Of a DNA stretch of 64,000 nucleotides, positions 1-11,800 are shown in pieces; within the stretch, counting starts at the first letter, position 1; the number at the start of each line of letters is the position of its first letter. Below the pieces are notes generated by a model. That model was not told where the DNA came from, searched no databases, and worked only from the letters and a program-made list of their open reading frames with translations. Location of the stretch: contig OZ024804.1 of NCBI GenBank assembly GCA_964017045.1, forward strand, positions 27,258,348 to 27,322,347. Reading direction: 5' to 3'. The translations under genes and the position numbers were made by a program. The DNA comes from Omphiscola glabra. Taxonomy: Eukaryota > Mollusca > Gastropoda > Lymnaeidae.

Positions 1-65
1 GTCTGAAAAAAAAAAACAACAAATTCAAGTATGCGCCAAAATAATCCCTGCATTTTGAATTTGTA

Positions 66-590
66 AGACTGTCTTTAGCACCCCGACTGTCTTTAGCACC
101 CCCGACTGTCTTTAGCACCCCCGAATGTCTTTAGCACCCCCGACTGTCTTTAGCACCCCGACTGTCTTTAGCACCCCGACTGTCTTTAGCACCCCCGACT
201 GTCTTTAGCACCCCTGACTGTCTTTAGCACCCCCGACTGTCTTTAGCACCCCCGACTGTCTTTAGCACCCCCGACTGTCTTTAGCACCCCGACTGTCTTT
301 AGCACCCCCGACTGTCTTTAGCACCCCCGACTGTCTTTAGCACCCCCGACTGTCTTTAGCACCCCCGACTGTCTTTAGCACCCCCGACTGTCTTTAGCAC
401 CCCCGACTGTCTTTAGCACCCCCGACTGTCTTTAGCACCCCCGACTGTCTTTAGCACCCCCGACTGTCTTTAGAACCCCCGACTGTCTTTAGCACCCCCG
501 ACTGTCTTTAGCACCCCGACTGTCTTTAGCACCCCCGACTGTCTTTAGCACCCCCGACTGTCTTTAGCACCCCCGACTGTCTTTAGCACC
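66..590. repeat. 18-19 bp minisatellite, about 28 units
   Basis: Head-to-tail units based on CCCCCGACTGTCTTTAGCA, alternating between 18 and 19 bp because of one C more or less. Copies are nearly identical, which suggests recent expansion. No coding potential is seen. It lies in or upstream of the intron that precedes the first visible GPCR exon. Confidence 0.95.
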
Positions 591-1046
591 ATAAATTATG
601 CACCCCTTTCCTCACGCTGATCAAAGGTGCAGTATGGGGTTGATTATAAGCTTGTGTCTAATGATTACCCTGGGGCACGCCACAAATGGAGTGAATTCAG
701 TTTATATATGGCACTGGGTTAAATAATGCCTCCCACAAAACCTTAAAAATGTCTTCCATTCAAAAGGTATTATAGTAACATCGAATTCAAGTATACACAA
801 AACACCTCTTGATTTTGAAATAATCAAACATTTTCTGGGGAGCAGGCTCTCGATGAAAATTATCTCTGTTTTTCATATCGATAGATACACTGCCTTGTAG
901 CGTAGCTACTATTCGTGCTGCCATGGACGGCCAAATATTTGCCGTCCTCCTTTCACGATACAAACTCCGAAAATGCCACATCTGCACATAAAGAAAAAGT
1001 AACACCTGAGTGGACCATCCCATCCGCCTTATTTCCATGACACTAG

Positions 1047-1221
1047 CAGGGGCGTATCTACAGAGTTCGCGTCAGGGGACAAGACTCATTTTTACGCCCC
1101 CCTCCAACTCTGAAACCTATTATTTTCAACCAATTAATACCATCTAAGCTCATTTTTGCCCCCCTCTAGTCTGGCTCCCAGCGACGTATGTCGCATCTGC
1201 CACCCCTTAGCTACGCCTCTG
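1047..1221. mobile_element. hAT-like MITE, decayed
   Basis: The left end reads CAGGGGCGTATCTACAG and the right end TTAGCTACGCCTCTG, imperfect inverted termini of the CAGxGGCGTA type seen in many hAT elements. The interior is non-coding. No matching 8-bp flanking duplication was found, so the copy is old or the boundary is slightly off. It resembles the element at 2690-2853. Confidence 0.6.
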
Positions 1222-1447
1222 GCCACGGACAACTGGCACTTTCCCCCGAAAATCTTAGATGCCCCCCCCCCCGGGGGAAATTTATGAAAGAAACACTGAA
1301 CTGAATTGTGCTAACATCGCGTCTACTTCGAATTAAGCCATTTAAGTGCCCAAGGCATCCGTCCACTATTTGCATTAACCCCACATATCTGAAATTAACA
1401 TAAACCCGGGTACGATTTTTCTCACTTTTTTTGTTCTTATTTCCCAG

Positions 1448-1587
1448 TAGTGGGCGTCTTGTCAGTGTTCGCCGTCTGTTTCTGCCAATCCCTCTACATT
1501 GTTGAGGTGTACCGGGTGAACGCCTACAAAGAGTGTGTACCCAGACAGAAATATTTGGCATTCTGGGGAATGTACGTGCATCGTTAC
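1448..1587 (+). CDS. GPCR exon: TM4 and extracellular loop 2
   Basis: Acceptor TTATTTCCCAG precedes base 1448; the donor is GTTTGG after TAC. The first two bases complete a codon begun in an unseen exon. It encodes VGVLSVFAVCFC (TM4) and a loop containing the single Cys of KECVPRQ, probably the disulphide partner of TM3. Confidence 0.75.
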
Positions 1588-4127
1588 GTTTGGATATCAC
1601 TTAAAAAATATATATTACTTTTTCTCATCTTAGTGATATTTAAATGCATACATTAAATGTATGCACCTTTTACATTTGGTTATGTTTCCTTACTTCAGTT
1701 TATATTTCATTACTTCAAATAATATTTCATTACGTCAGATTATATTTCATTACGTCAGATTATATTTCATTACGTCATATTATATTTCATTATTTCAAAT
1801 TATATCTCATTACTTCAGATTATATTTCATTACGTCAGATTATATTTCATTACGTCAGATTATATCTCATTACGTCAGATTATATTTCATTACGTCAGAT
1901 TATATTCCATTACTTCAAATTATATTTTATTACGTCAGTTTATATTTCATTACGTCAGATTATATTTCATTACGTCAGATTATATTTCATTAATTTAGTT
2001 TTAATCTTTTAGGCAAGTGAAATTTTAGACCAAAAATCCTTGATCCAGAAATGAGGTATACACAAACACGAACCCATTTTCACCTCCCATTCCCTACACC
2101 CCCTACATTACATACACTCAAACACTTTTACAAATTCAGCAAATATTACACCAAAAATCCTAAACAACTAACTAGCACATGTAATTGCTCCCTCTCCCCT
2201 CACACCACAGCACTTACCAAGACCATATCCAGCCAACTCTCATGATGCTCCTACCCGTTGTCAGCCTGGCCGTGTTGAACGCTTTGATAGTCAGGCGGCT
2301 GGACCAAGCGCGGAAGTTTCAGAAACAAATGTCTGACGTCATGAGTAAGGAAAAGTCAAAACAACAACAACAGGTGTGCCCAATTGTCAAAAGAAGAGAA
2401 AACTCCAAGATGCTTAAAATTAATACGAATTAACAAACTTTAAAAACTTTGTTTTTTTACTGAATTTAAAAGAAATATAGCATATGAAATCACACATTTT
2501 TGGAAAATATTAATTTTTTAAAATGCATTTTGCATAACATTTTAATGAAGATGATATCGGGATTGTTCAAATTTTTATTTCGAAAACTACCAATTTTTTT
2601 AAAAACTATGCCGAGATGGGTGGGACAGAAAGGCAAAATAGATGCATAGATAGGCAGATCTGAAAGGCATAATCATACACATGTATAATCAGTGGCGTAT
2701 AATGGGGTTGTGGAGAGGGAGGTCAGCCCCGGGCAGCACTTTTCATTTATATGGAGGTGCGGTATCTTCCGCAAACTGCAGAAATTTTTTCGTTGAAGTG
2801 GTTGTCACATGGCTGGTCCGCCCCGGCTGGCACTACCTCTAGCTACGCCACTGTTTCTTAATGCATTGACGTTGCTTTATCTATATCAGATCAACCGGAT
2901 GCTTCTGGCAGACTCGATCTGGCTGTTCCTGTGCGTGACGCCTGACATCTGCTACAAATACTCGGACGTGTTCCTTGGTCGTGGAGAAGATAAAAACATT
3001 GCGAGGGTGATCATGATGAACGTTTTCGGGGTGTTTCGAATGTACAACAGTGCAGTCAACTTCATTCTCTACATCATCGCCGCTAAGAGATTCAGGTCAG
3101 TACACGGGGTTGTCAGTGTAAATATCATCAGTTAGTATGAGGCCGAGATGACGGAGAAGCAGAGATGGTTGGGGGGGGGAAGAGATTGTGGGGGCGGGGG
3201 TCACAGAGATGGCGGAGGGGACAGAGATGGCCGGGGGGGCAGGGATGTGGAAAAACAGATATTGGGGAGACAGATGGTGAGGATACAGAGTTGATGGGGG
3301 ACAGATATTGTGGGGGAGACAGAGTTGATAGGAGTCAGAGATAGCTGGGAGACAAAGTTGATGAGGAGACAGGGAGACAGAGTTGATGGGGAGACATAGA
3401 TAGCGGGAGTCAGAGATGGCGGGGGAACAAAGTTGATGGGGAGACAGAGATGGCGGGTATCAGTATATTTCGATGCTAAAACTAAACTGGAAGTGCTACC
3501 GGTTCGAAAAGTTTTGACAACAAAAGACGTGACTATTTGGGTTAGAAAATGTTTTCGTTAAAACTTCATGTCATATCTCTGTAATATCATTTCCGGTTAT
3601 TTTTCACAACACTCCCCCCACCCCCAAATATTTTTCTGTTTCGTTTCTGTGAACTGAGTGGGGTGGGGGTGGATGCTTTGCTAATTTATCGGTTCAATCA
3701 GATGTACTGTTGCTATATTGCACATTATTCTCAATGCTTGAATTATGGCTTTAAAATATTTTACACCTTTGACTTGTGAAGACAGCTTTCAGTAGACAAG
3801 TTCAAATCTTTGATTCTCTTTAAGCTTAACCCTATTGCCCACTTCAAATGACTTGCTGCCAAACACTTGCTTTCATCTGACTGGCTTTAGAAAACAAATT
3901 GTTTAAATAAACTAAATTGTTGCTACATACTTTTTTCAATGAGCGTTTCCCTTAATATCAATTTCTTTAATTCGGTTTTTCTAATTCCTAGAACGGAACT
4001 GATTAAAATGGTCACCTGTAACAGATTTGTCGGGATTGACCAGAGAGCCAGCTCCGTATCACAGAAACCTGGTCTGTCGGAAACCAAGGTCACCAGTAAC
4101 AGTGTCAGTTACTCAACCGGAACCTGA
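1448..4127 (+). CDS. Class A peptide GPCR, FMRFamide-receptor-like; 3' half (four exons)
   Basis: Joined exons 1448-1587, 2233-2373, 2890-3095 and 3992-4127 are in consistent phase and end at TGA 4125-4127. They encode TM4, extracellular loop 2, TM5 (PTLMMLLPVVSLAVLNALIV), a basic intracellular loop ending in Gln4, TM6 with LFLCVTP in place of CWxP, TM7 with NSAVNFILY in place of NPxxY, helix 8 (AAKRFR) and a Ser/Thr-rich tail. The C-x-TP and NSAVNF signatures are typical of invertebrate FMRFamide/myosuppressin-type receptors. Such receptors sit in the plasma membrane and couple neuropeptide binding to G proteins. TM1-TM3 and the DRY motif are not in the window, so completeness cannot be judged. 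The ligand is not predictable from what is seen. Confidence 0.8.
1680..1993. repeat. 20-bp AT-rich minisatellite
   Basis: About 15 units of TATATTTCATTACGTCAGAT. The array lies in the GPCR intron about 90 bp past the donor at 1588. Each unit holds a TTACGTCA motif, close to a cAMP-response element on either strand; any regulatory role is speculation. Confidence 0.93.
2233..2373 (+). CDS. GPCR exon: TM5 and intracellular loop 3
   Basis: Acceptor ACCATATCCAG, donor GTGTGC after CAA CAA CAA CAG. Exactly 47 codons, phase 0 at both ends. TM5 is followed by the basic stretch RRLDQARKFQKQ, the usual G-protein-contacting start of loop 3. Confidence 0.8.
2690..2853. mobile_element. hAT-like MITE
   Basis: The ends CAGTGGCGTATAATGG and CTAGCTACGCCACTG form terminal inverted repeats sharing CAGTGGCGTA. 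It is non-coding and 164 bp long. It sits in the GPCR intron and ends only 36 bp before the exon at 2890, close to that exon's acceptor tract. No exact 8-bp target duplication is visible. Confidence 0.7.
2890..3095 (+). CDS. GPCR exon: TM6-TM7
   Basis: Acceptor TTTATCTATATCAG, donor GTCAGT. Encodes TM6 (RMLLADSIWLFLCVTP), a charged loop (GRGEDKNIAR), TM7 (FRMYNSAVNFILYIIA) and the start of helix 8. It ends in phase 2, matched by the next exon. Confidence 0.85.
3140..3465. repeat. Degenerate purine-rich tandem repeat
   Basis: Irregular repetition of GGGAGACAGAGATGGCGGG and GGGAGACAGAGTTGATGGG variants beginning about 45 bp after the GPCR donor at 3096. G-runs could form G-rich structures in the nascent transcript. 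No gene content. Confidence 0.8.
3992..4127 (+). CDS. GPCR terminal exon: C-terminal tail and stop
   Basis: Acceptor CTAATTCCTAG. The codon split AG|A restores Arg, then TELIKMVTCNRF continues helix 8 with a possible palmitoylated Cys. A tail rich in Ser, Thr and Gln follows and ends in SYSTGT before TGA. Confidence 0.8.
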
Positions 4128-4630
4128 TCATTATCAACATGGCTGCCAGCTTATAAAAACATTAGGTCAGATGCAGAAAAGTCTTTGTGTAGTCTCGAAT
4201 GTAAACCACATAAATCTTCGTTATTTCATAGAAAAATTTCATCAATCTACTCTCTCATACAACTCTTTTACAATTGATTTCTTTTGATTATCATCTCATA
4301 GCAGCATTTCAAATACTATGTATGGAAAAAAAGATATACGACCAAAACTTGTGAAAAAAAATATTAATATTTAACATATGTCCTTATATTTGAAGCACAC
4401 ATTGTGTAGTTGGTGACATTGTGTAGTGTATTACATTGTGAAAGTATCCGTCGAGCTCTGTCCTGGTCAATGATCTACGAAAGGTCCCAAATTGTACCAT
4501 ACGCTGAGACGCGATGACGTCATAATCGATTTGTAAACAAGTTCTTTTTTTTCTTTTAAAGGTAATGATTTGAGACGTTTCAGACATGGACAGTAGGTGG
4601 AAATGAAATGCCACTAAGGCATGCGGGGGC

Positions 4631-5045
4631 CTGCATCTGTGGTCAATGTGTTACCAATAAACTTGTATAGTACTGAGAAAATGGTGGTCAATGTCTTACC
4701 AATAAACGTGTATTGTAGTGAGAAAATGATGGTCAATGTGTTACCAATAAACTTGTATTGTACTGAGAAAATGGTGGTCAATGTCTACCAATAAACTTGT
4801 ATAGTACTGAGAAAATGATGGTCAATTTTTACCAATAAACTTGTATTGTACTGAGAAAATGGTGGTCAATGTCTTACCAATAAACTTGTATTGTACTGAG
4901 AAAATGGTGGTCAATGTCTACCAATAAACTTGTATTGTAGTGAGAAAATGGTGGTCAATGTCTTACCAATAAACTTGTATTGTACTGAGAAAACGGTGGT
5001 CAATGTCTTACTAATAAACTTGTTTAGTGCTGAGAAAATGATCAA
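4631..5045 (+). repeat. About 44-bp minisatellite carrying a poly(A) signal in each unit (GPCR 3' region)
   Basis: About nine units of the type CCAATAAACTTGTATTGTAC followed by TGAGAAAATGGTGGTCAATG. Each complete unit contains AATAAA followed about 20-30 bases later by a GT-rich stretch, the normal layout of a poly(A) signal and downstream element on the + strand. It starts about 500 bp after the GPCR stop codon, where the gene's 3' end would be expected. That these signals are used is inference. Confidence 0.85.
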
Positions 5046-5254
5046 TCTGATTATTAAATTGTGGAATATTTTTGTTAGTAAACTGAGTAATTCATTCTAT
5101 TTCCTCACACACGTGCGTACGAAAGGGTCAGCACGCGACAATGACTTCTAGAGTTACTCACACATATTCTTTAATGGCAATCACAATGTGAGGTTTGTGA
5201 GGTTTGTGAGGTTTCACACACGACGTCTCAATAACAGCCTGAAGATAGTAAACA

Positions 5255-5530
5255 TGTAATGACCTACCAGTATAGTTTGAATGAACCATGTAAAGTCACG
5301 TATGTTCTAGTCCTATCGGTATAGTTTGAATGGACCACGTAAAGTCACGTATGTTCTTCTAGTCCTATCGGTATAGTTTGAATGGACCACGTAAAGTCAC
5401 GTGTGTTCTAGTCCTATGGGTATAGTTTGAATGGACCATGTAAAGTCACGTGTGTTCTAGTCCTATCGGTATAGTTTGAATGGACCACGTAAAGTCACGT
5501 GTGTTCTATCAGCTTGAGGGCGTGTGTTCT
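5255..5530. repeat. About 58-bp minisatellite overlapping the 3' end of the minus-strand membrane-protein gene
   Basis: About five units containing TATCGGTATAGTTTGAATGG and ACGTAAAGTCACGTGTGTTC. At the right edge a 25-bp sub-unit (GTTCTATCAGCTTGAGGGCG type) is doubled. Read on the minus strand, this sub-unit contains the last codons and stop of the terminal exon, so the array grew out of the stop codon and 3'UTR. Confidence 0.88.
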
Positions 5531-5531
5531 A

Positions 5532-5825
5532 TCAGCTCGAGGGCGTTCCTTCACTCCATGTGACCGAGTGAGCCTCGTGGGGCTTCGTGGCTGAAGTCTT
5601 TCCACGACTCCACGTGAATGAACGAGCCCCCAGACTTGCGGCGGACAACCGCTTGGCGAGACTCGTCCGGGAGAACCGCTCCCCGACACTGGACAGGGCC
5701 AGCTGACTTCCCAGTTTGGCCTGGGATAACTGACTCCCTAGCTTCTGCACGAGTGGACCTTTCCATCGACTCTCCTTTACAGAACCCTGATCAGTAGCCA
5801 TCGTCGATTCCGTGAAGCCAGATTC
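5532..5825 (-). CDS. Membrane-protein gene, terminal exon: cytoplasmic tail and stop
   Basis: Acceptor (minus) GGTCATCTCACAG; 98 codons with TGA, GC-rich against AT-rich surroundings. Encodes a tail with a doubled KLGSQL motif (residues about 207-220) and [20 protein letters not shown], a Ser/Arg pattern with several RxxS-type kinase consensus sites. Phase 0 at entry. Confidence 0.65.
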   Translation of the reverse strand, partial: ESGFTESTMATDQGSVKESRWKGPLVQKLGSQLSQAKLGSQLALSSVGERFSRTSLAKRLSAASLGARSFTWSRGKTSATKPHEAHSVTWSEGTPSS

Positions 5826-8800
5826 CTGTGAGATGACCAGAGACTGCGAGTTAATAAGACCGTTTTGTACACACAGTGGCGTACTCAGTGGGCGCAAAGG
5901 CGGAGACCGCCCCGGGTGAAACTTTTGAAGCTTTTAAATAATATAAATCAATGTTTCTCAAATTATGGTTTGCTTCCCCCTTCTAGAGTCGTCAGACAAT
6001 ATGCCAAGGTTCTCTTAAGACCCTCATACATTTTGTTCCTTATATTTTATAAAGAGTGTATTTTATCTTATTTGTACCACCTTTCCTTTAAAAAGTAAAT
6101 ATCATTATATAAAGTGATTGGGCTAGTTTCTTATTGTCATTTCCCTGTGGCTACACTGTGGCTACACTGTGGCTACACTGCGACTACACTGCGACTACAC
6201 TGTGGCTACACTGTGACTACACTGCGACTACACTGTGGCTACACTGTGGCTACACTGCGACTACACTGTGGCTACACTGTGACTACACTGTGACTACACT
6301 GTGACTACACTGTGGCTACACTGTGACTACACTGTGGCTACACTGCGACTACACAGTGGCTACACTGCGGCTACACTGTGACTACACTGTGGCTACACTG
6401 CGACTACACTGTGACTACACTGTGGCTATACTGCGACTACACTGTGGCTACACTGTGACTACACTGCGGCTACACTGCGACTACACTGTGACTACACTGC
6501 GACTACACTGTCACTTCACTATCACTACACTGTTACGACACCGGGACTACACTATAGCTACATTAGCAGACTTGTTACTCCGCTAGCCCCTAGAATGTCT
6601 GATAAAGTAAGAAAAAATGCAAGCACAACAATCACATCGACATTTGAACTTTTGATTTGTCCTCAACGACATTATTAGACTTCTTGACTTTTGGTTTCTA
6701 GTACATCTCAAGCTTCAAAGTTGGTCAATTATACCGTAATGTAACTTACACTGTGATGTAACTTACACTGTGATGTAACTTACACTGTGATCTAACTTAC
6801 ACTGTGATGTAACTTACACTGTGATCTAACTTACACTGTGATGTAACTTACACTGTGATGTAGCTTACACTGTAATCTAACTTACACTGTGATGTAACTT
6901 ACACTGTGATGTAACGTACACTGATATGTAACTTACACTGATATCTAACGTACACTGATACGTAACTTACACTGATATATATAACTTACACTAATATATA
7001 AACTATACGGATCAAGAACTTACAATGATATGTAACTTACAATGATATGTAACTTACAATGATATGTAACTTACACTGATATGTAACTTATGCATATTTA
7101 AAACTTAACATACTATTATTCTTCTGCCAATTAAACATTAAAACTTTACCATAGAAGATGCAAAAATAAAATAAAAGTCTAAATGTTCTTATTAGAAATA
7201 TTTAAACTTTAATTTAAAAAAACAGATAATAATTACAATCACCAATAAATTATGAACCAACAGTCCATCCCTTCCCTTCCACATCTATTAATGGGGAAAC
7301 AACGGTCAATACCTGCGCCCCCCCCCCCCCCCCAACCACCTTAATTTTAATTTTTAAAAAAAACGTCTTTACCTATTTTCAAATTCTATGAATAATTCAG
7401 TTGGAGGGTCTCCACAACATTGAAAAAGTAATCAAGGGGTCGTGTCACTGCGAGGGCTGAGAACCGATCATATGAATTATGTGTGTTTTGAGTGACGAAC
7501 TTTAGGGAGTAGCCCCGGGCGGCATTTATTAAAGCTACGCCACTGTGGATTAAGCAAAACGAACACCCCAACCCCCCCCCCCCCCCAACCCTTCCATAAA
7601 AAAGTTTAAATCCGTAACAAGACTAATGATATTTTTAGGACTGTAATTTTGTTAATGAGAAAAATAACTGAACTGATTTTGAATCTCGATCATGCCAGCA
7701 ATAATTTTACAAGAAACGAATTTACTACAGTTAAGCCAACGGTGTCTCTATGTTATAAGTGGTTTAATTTGTTCATTCTATGTGTGTCTTTAAATGATTT
7801 GATTTGAACATCTTAGCAAGTCCCATTTTGTTACGTTTTGAATTCTCTAATTGAACTGAAACATCTTGTAATTATAGTTTTTTTTTTACTTACGTTGTCA
7901 CCGACCGTGGTAGAACTCTCACTAACTGTAACAATAGATTCATTATATTATCCTACACTAACTATGAACAATAGATTCATTATATTATCTTACGCTATCT
8001 GTGAACAATAGATTCATTATTATCTTACACTATATGTGAACAATAGATTCATTATTATCTTACGCTAACTGTAACAATAGATTCATTATTATCTTACACT
8101 ATCTGTGGAAAAAATAGATTCATTATATTATCTTACATGTTTTATCGTTAGGGAGGTTGTCCATAAATGACGTCACGCCATGTGGGCAAGAACTCATGAC
8201 AAAATCTTGAGGACATTATATCCCCTGAGAGCAGAGGTCTATTTTTTTTTAGAACTCCTTCACCCCCACCCCATAAGACAGAGGTATTTTTATTTAACTT
8301 TTAACAGAGCAATTAGTCGGCCGTAACCTACATTTGGTATGTTCTGAAAACTTTATTCGAAATTTATACAGTACCGATTAGACATTTCCATTTTTGGCAC
8401 TAAAATTGAAAGACTTACACATACTGTCCCCTGTCACTTCACCTGTTTAGAAGAAACAAAATAATAACTAGAAAAAAAATATTTAAATAATGTTTTTAAA
8501 TACTGTTATGAAGGATGACGTGTTTTGATACACGCCTGGCCCGCATTCCACGTGCATGACTTCTTTTCAGTCGACGCCGTTTTGGGGGTGGCTAGAAAAA
8601 TATCACTTTGTTGACATTTTAGCTTACTATCGTCCGTTTTAGTCGAACTTTGTAGAATGATCTCGAGAATCCTGGAAGCAGTGAGACTACGTATTATTTT
8701 CTAGAATGATCATTTGAAGTAGACTATAAAAGGTTGAACGACTGAACGTGTGGAGAGAGAGAGATTTTCCTTTACCACGAGATGTGCTGTGTGTTATTAT

Positions 8801-11800
8801 TTAATACTTTGTAGTAATTTGTAGTGTGTAGATTTTTCTATTTCCTCGTTGTACAATTTTGTGCTCATTCTATTTGTATACACAGTACCGGTACCTGCAA
8901 ACTGTAAGTTAATGATTTTTAATCACATACATTTGCTGTTATTATTTAATTGAAATTCATACATTAAAAACTTATTAATTGTAATTAGCCCCCCCCCCCC
9001 CCGGGATTCCGGTTGACAAGTCTGTAGTGACTTGCCGATTTGGAAGCGCTGGCCACCGACCCCCTCGGCGTTAACCCGGGGCACATTACAACCATTGTCA
9101 CGGTCAGATTGTGTGGTTACTTTTTTGTGTGTGTGTTTGGGGGGGGGGGGGCGGAAAGAGAGTGCTCGTGGTATTGGCTATATTTTTCCACGAGTATGAC
9201 CGTCTTGGCAGGGGGGGGGGACCCAGGGGAGAAAGTGTTTGTTGTGAGTTGTGAAAACATTAGAGTGGTGAATGAATGTGAACATTTTTCTTGTTATCAC
9301 GAGTGCATGGGCAATAATGGTATAAAAGGAGAGACAGATTATTATTAGGGGAGAACGATTTATTATTGCGTGTGGATTCGACAGAGTGTTTTTTGGAGTG
9401 AGGACTTCGTATAACTTTATGATGCTGTTTTGTGTATCCATTGGATTTGTTAGTCACTTCACATGACTATTCAATAGAAGGTGCTGTGTTTGAACACTTA
9501 TATTTTCAACAAGTAATAAACATATTCGATGACTCTTAAACGACGTTGCGTGGGTTTTCCTTTTAAACTATCGGCTTTATAGGAGCCAGGAAAATGTACA
9601 TGTACCAGCTTTCCAGAAGCTTAAGAAACGGAGTTGTAGACTCTGAAACGATATTCTGTGGCTACAGAAGGGACCTAATCTCCTAGACAACGTACTTTTC
9701 GCCACAACCATTGCGTGTCCCGCGTGGCAGACACGGCCATGCATGGTAGTTGCTGGAATAAACAGCTCCTACAGGGCTGCCACCTGTGATGCTTCACAGG
9801 GGGAAGAAAAGGCAAACACAGGGTAGGGATCATGATTACAAGTTGCCGTTAAGGGATATGAGGCTATAGGCTGTGGTGGAAGCCTATAGCCGGTGATTCT
9901 AAATATGCAGCCCTGAGAAAGCTGCTCCTAGGCAACCGTTTCGTCCCAACTATTTCGCGAACTAGTCGCGAGGTGGAAACCCACTGTAGAATCCCTCTTA
10001 GAGGGCGTCCGATGCTTCCCCGGGACGGGTGGGGGGAGATATTAGGACGTTAATTTACCGTCCCGGCCCCTGGGAGAGTGGACTACGGACGCTTGAAACA
10101 CAGCGTCTTTGGTCGACCAGATGTCTCCGGTCGGGGAGGGTCTCCGTCGGCGAACCCGATCGAGCGGTTGCGGGCGGGGACGCTCCACGCCCGGGGAGGT
10201 CTCTGGCGCCCTTCCGCACGGCCTGCCGCCGAGGCGGCCGGCAGGTGCGGGTGGGTGCCGGGGAGGGCATAAGGAGCGTAAGCTCGACGGCTCGCTGACG
10301 CCATTTCCTAATGTGATATTCGAATTGTAATTAGCTATGGCTTTGTGTGTCGTATTATTTGTTATTATTATTTTTAAACTTTGGTATCGTCCTTTATTAT
10401 GGACTGTTTTTAGAACGAGCCATAGACAAAAGATAAGAGTAATAAGAGATTAAATTCTCCATTTATAACGGTCCGTAATAATACCGATTCGCTACAGCAG
10501 CATAAAAAAAATGTGTGGATTACTTGACTAGCTATACACGGCTGTACTTTTGTTAAAACGCTCTGCCTAAAAGGCAAATTGTTTCCAAGTTACTCCACAC
10601 ATATTTGCCAATAAATGGTTAGGCGAAAAACCAGCAAATTTTGGCAGGAGAAATGCCATTTAGATTAAGCTGTATATATATATATATATCTAAAGCAGCG
10701 GTTCTCAACCTGTGGGTCGCGACCACTTTGGGGGTCACGCGAACCTTTCCCAGGGGTCGCCTAAGACCATCTGATAACACATATACTCTACAGTTATGAA
10801 ATAGAAACAAAAATAATTTTGTTTGGTGAGGGTCGCCACAACATGAGGAACTGTATTAAATGGTCGAGCCATTAGGAAGGTTGAGAACCACTTCTCTAAA
10901 GCGTTTAGATCAGTTGGTCTCAACCTGTGGGTCGCGATCCCTTTGGGGTCACGCGAACCTTTCCCAGGGGTCGCCTAAGACCATCTGATAACAAATATAC
11001 TCTACAGTTATGAGGTAAAAACAAAAATAATTTCGTGGCTGGGGGCCGCCACATAAGGAACTGTATTAAAGGTTCGCGGCTGTCAAATATTCTGGTCCCT
11101 TATCAGAATATGATGGCTCATGATGTTTGTGTAGGGTCGACGAGTGGCAGAGTGCGACTATACTCTAGTCTGATGATCATTTACGATATCTCTGCTTCTC
11201 TCTATAGTACACTTAATAAATCTATTAAGTCCGAGGCACAACGTAATAAGTCCATTGGTTAATGCTCTTTATTCTCAATAGTACATCTCGCAATTCATAT
11301 AATACCAACTCCACAGTCCGGAGGTACACAGCAATTCATTCGTTCACAATAGGTCTCTGTCAGACTCGGACACACACAGCTCGTTCGTGAACATATCAGC
11401 CTCTATCTTGAACATAATACTATCTCTCTCTCGACATAACGGTTAACCCCCTTTTATACCCGAAACATCTCACAAGTCATTCACCCGACCGTGACATGAC
11501 AATCGTTCACCTCGCTCACATACCCCATTTCACCCAAATAAATCCACACAAACTGCCACTGATTCCATGACCTTGACAGCGGCATTAAGAAGGTTGAGAA
11601 CCACTGGTTTAGATAATTAGAGATTTAGGAGTGTGTTACGATAGGCCTCCTTGTTTACATTGTGAAACCCGTGCATGAACTCTGGGTGACCCCCATCCCC
11701 CCCCCCCCCCCAAGTTCGGCAACGCGACGGTGTGTGGTTTAATTACAAATTGTCTCCCTTGACCTTGATTACAAATAAATGGAGTCTATAGTCTGTAGAT

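Noticed and set aside
6579..6598. Possible 20-nt minus-strand exon (acceptor TTTATCAG, donor GTAACA)
   Set aside because: Phase 1 to 0 would fit, but the donor is weak and the 32-nt exon at 7894-7925 has stronger sites and fills the same role; both cannot be used together in phase.
9826..10319. Hammerhead-type ribozyme in the GC-rich block
   Set aside because: GAAAC and GTC are present, but no CTGATGA core was found near them in any copy.
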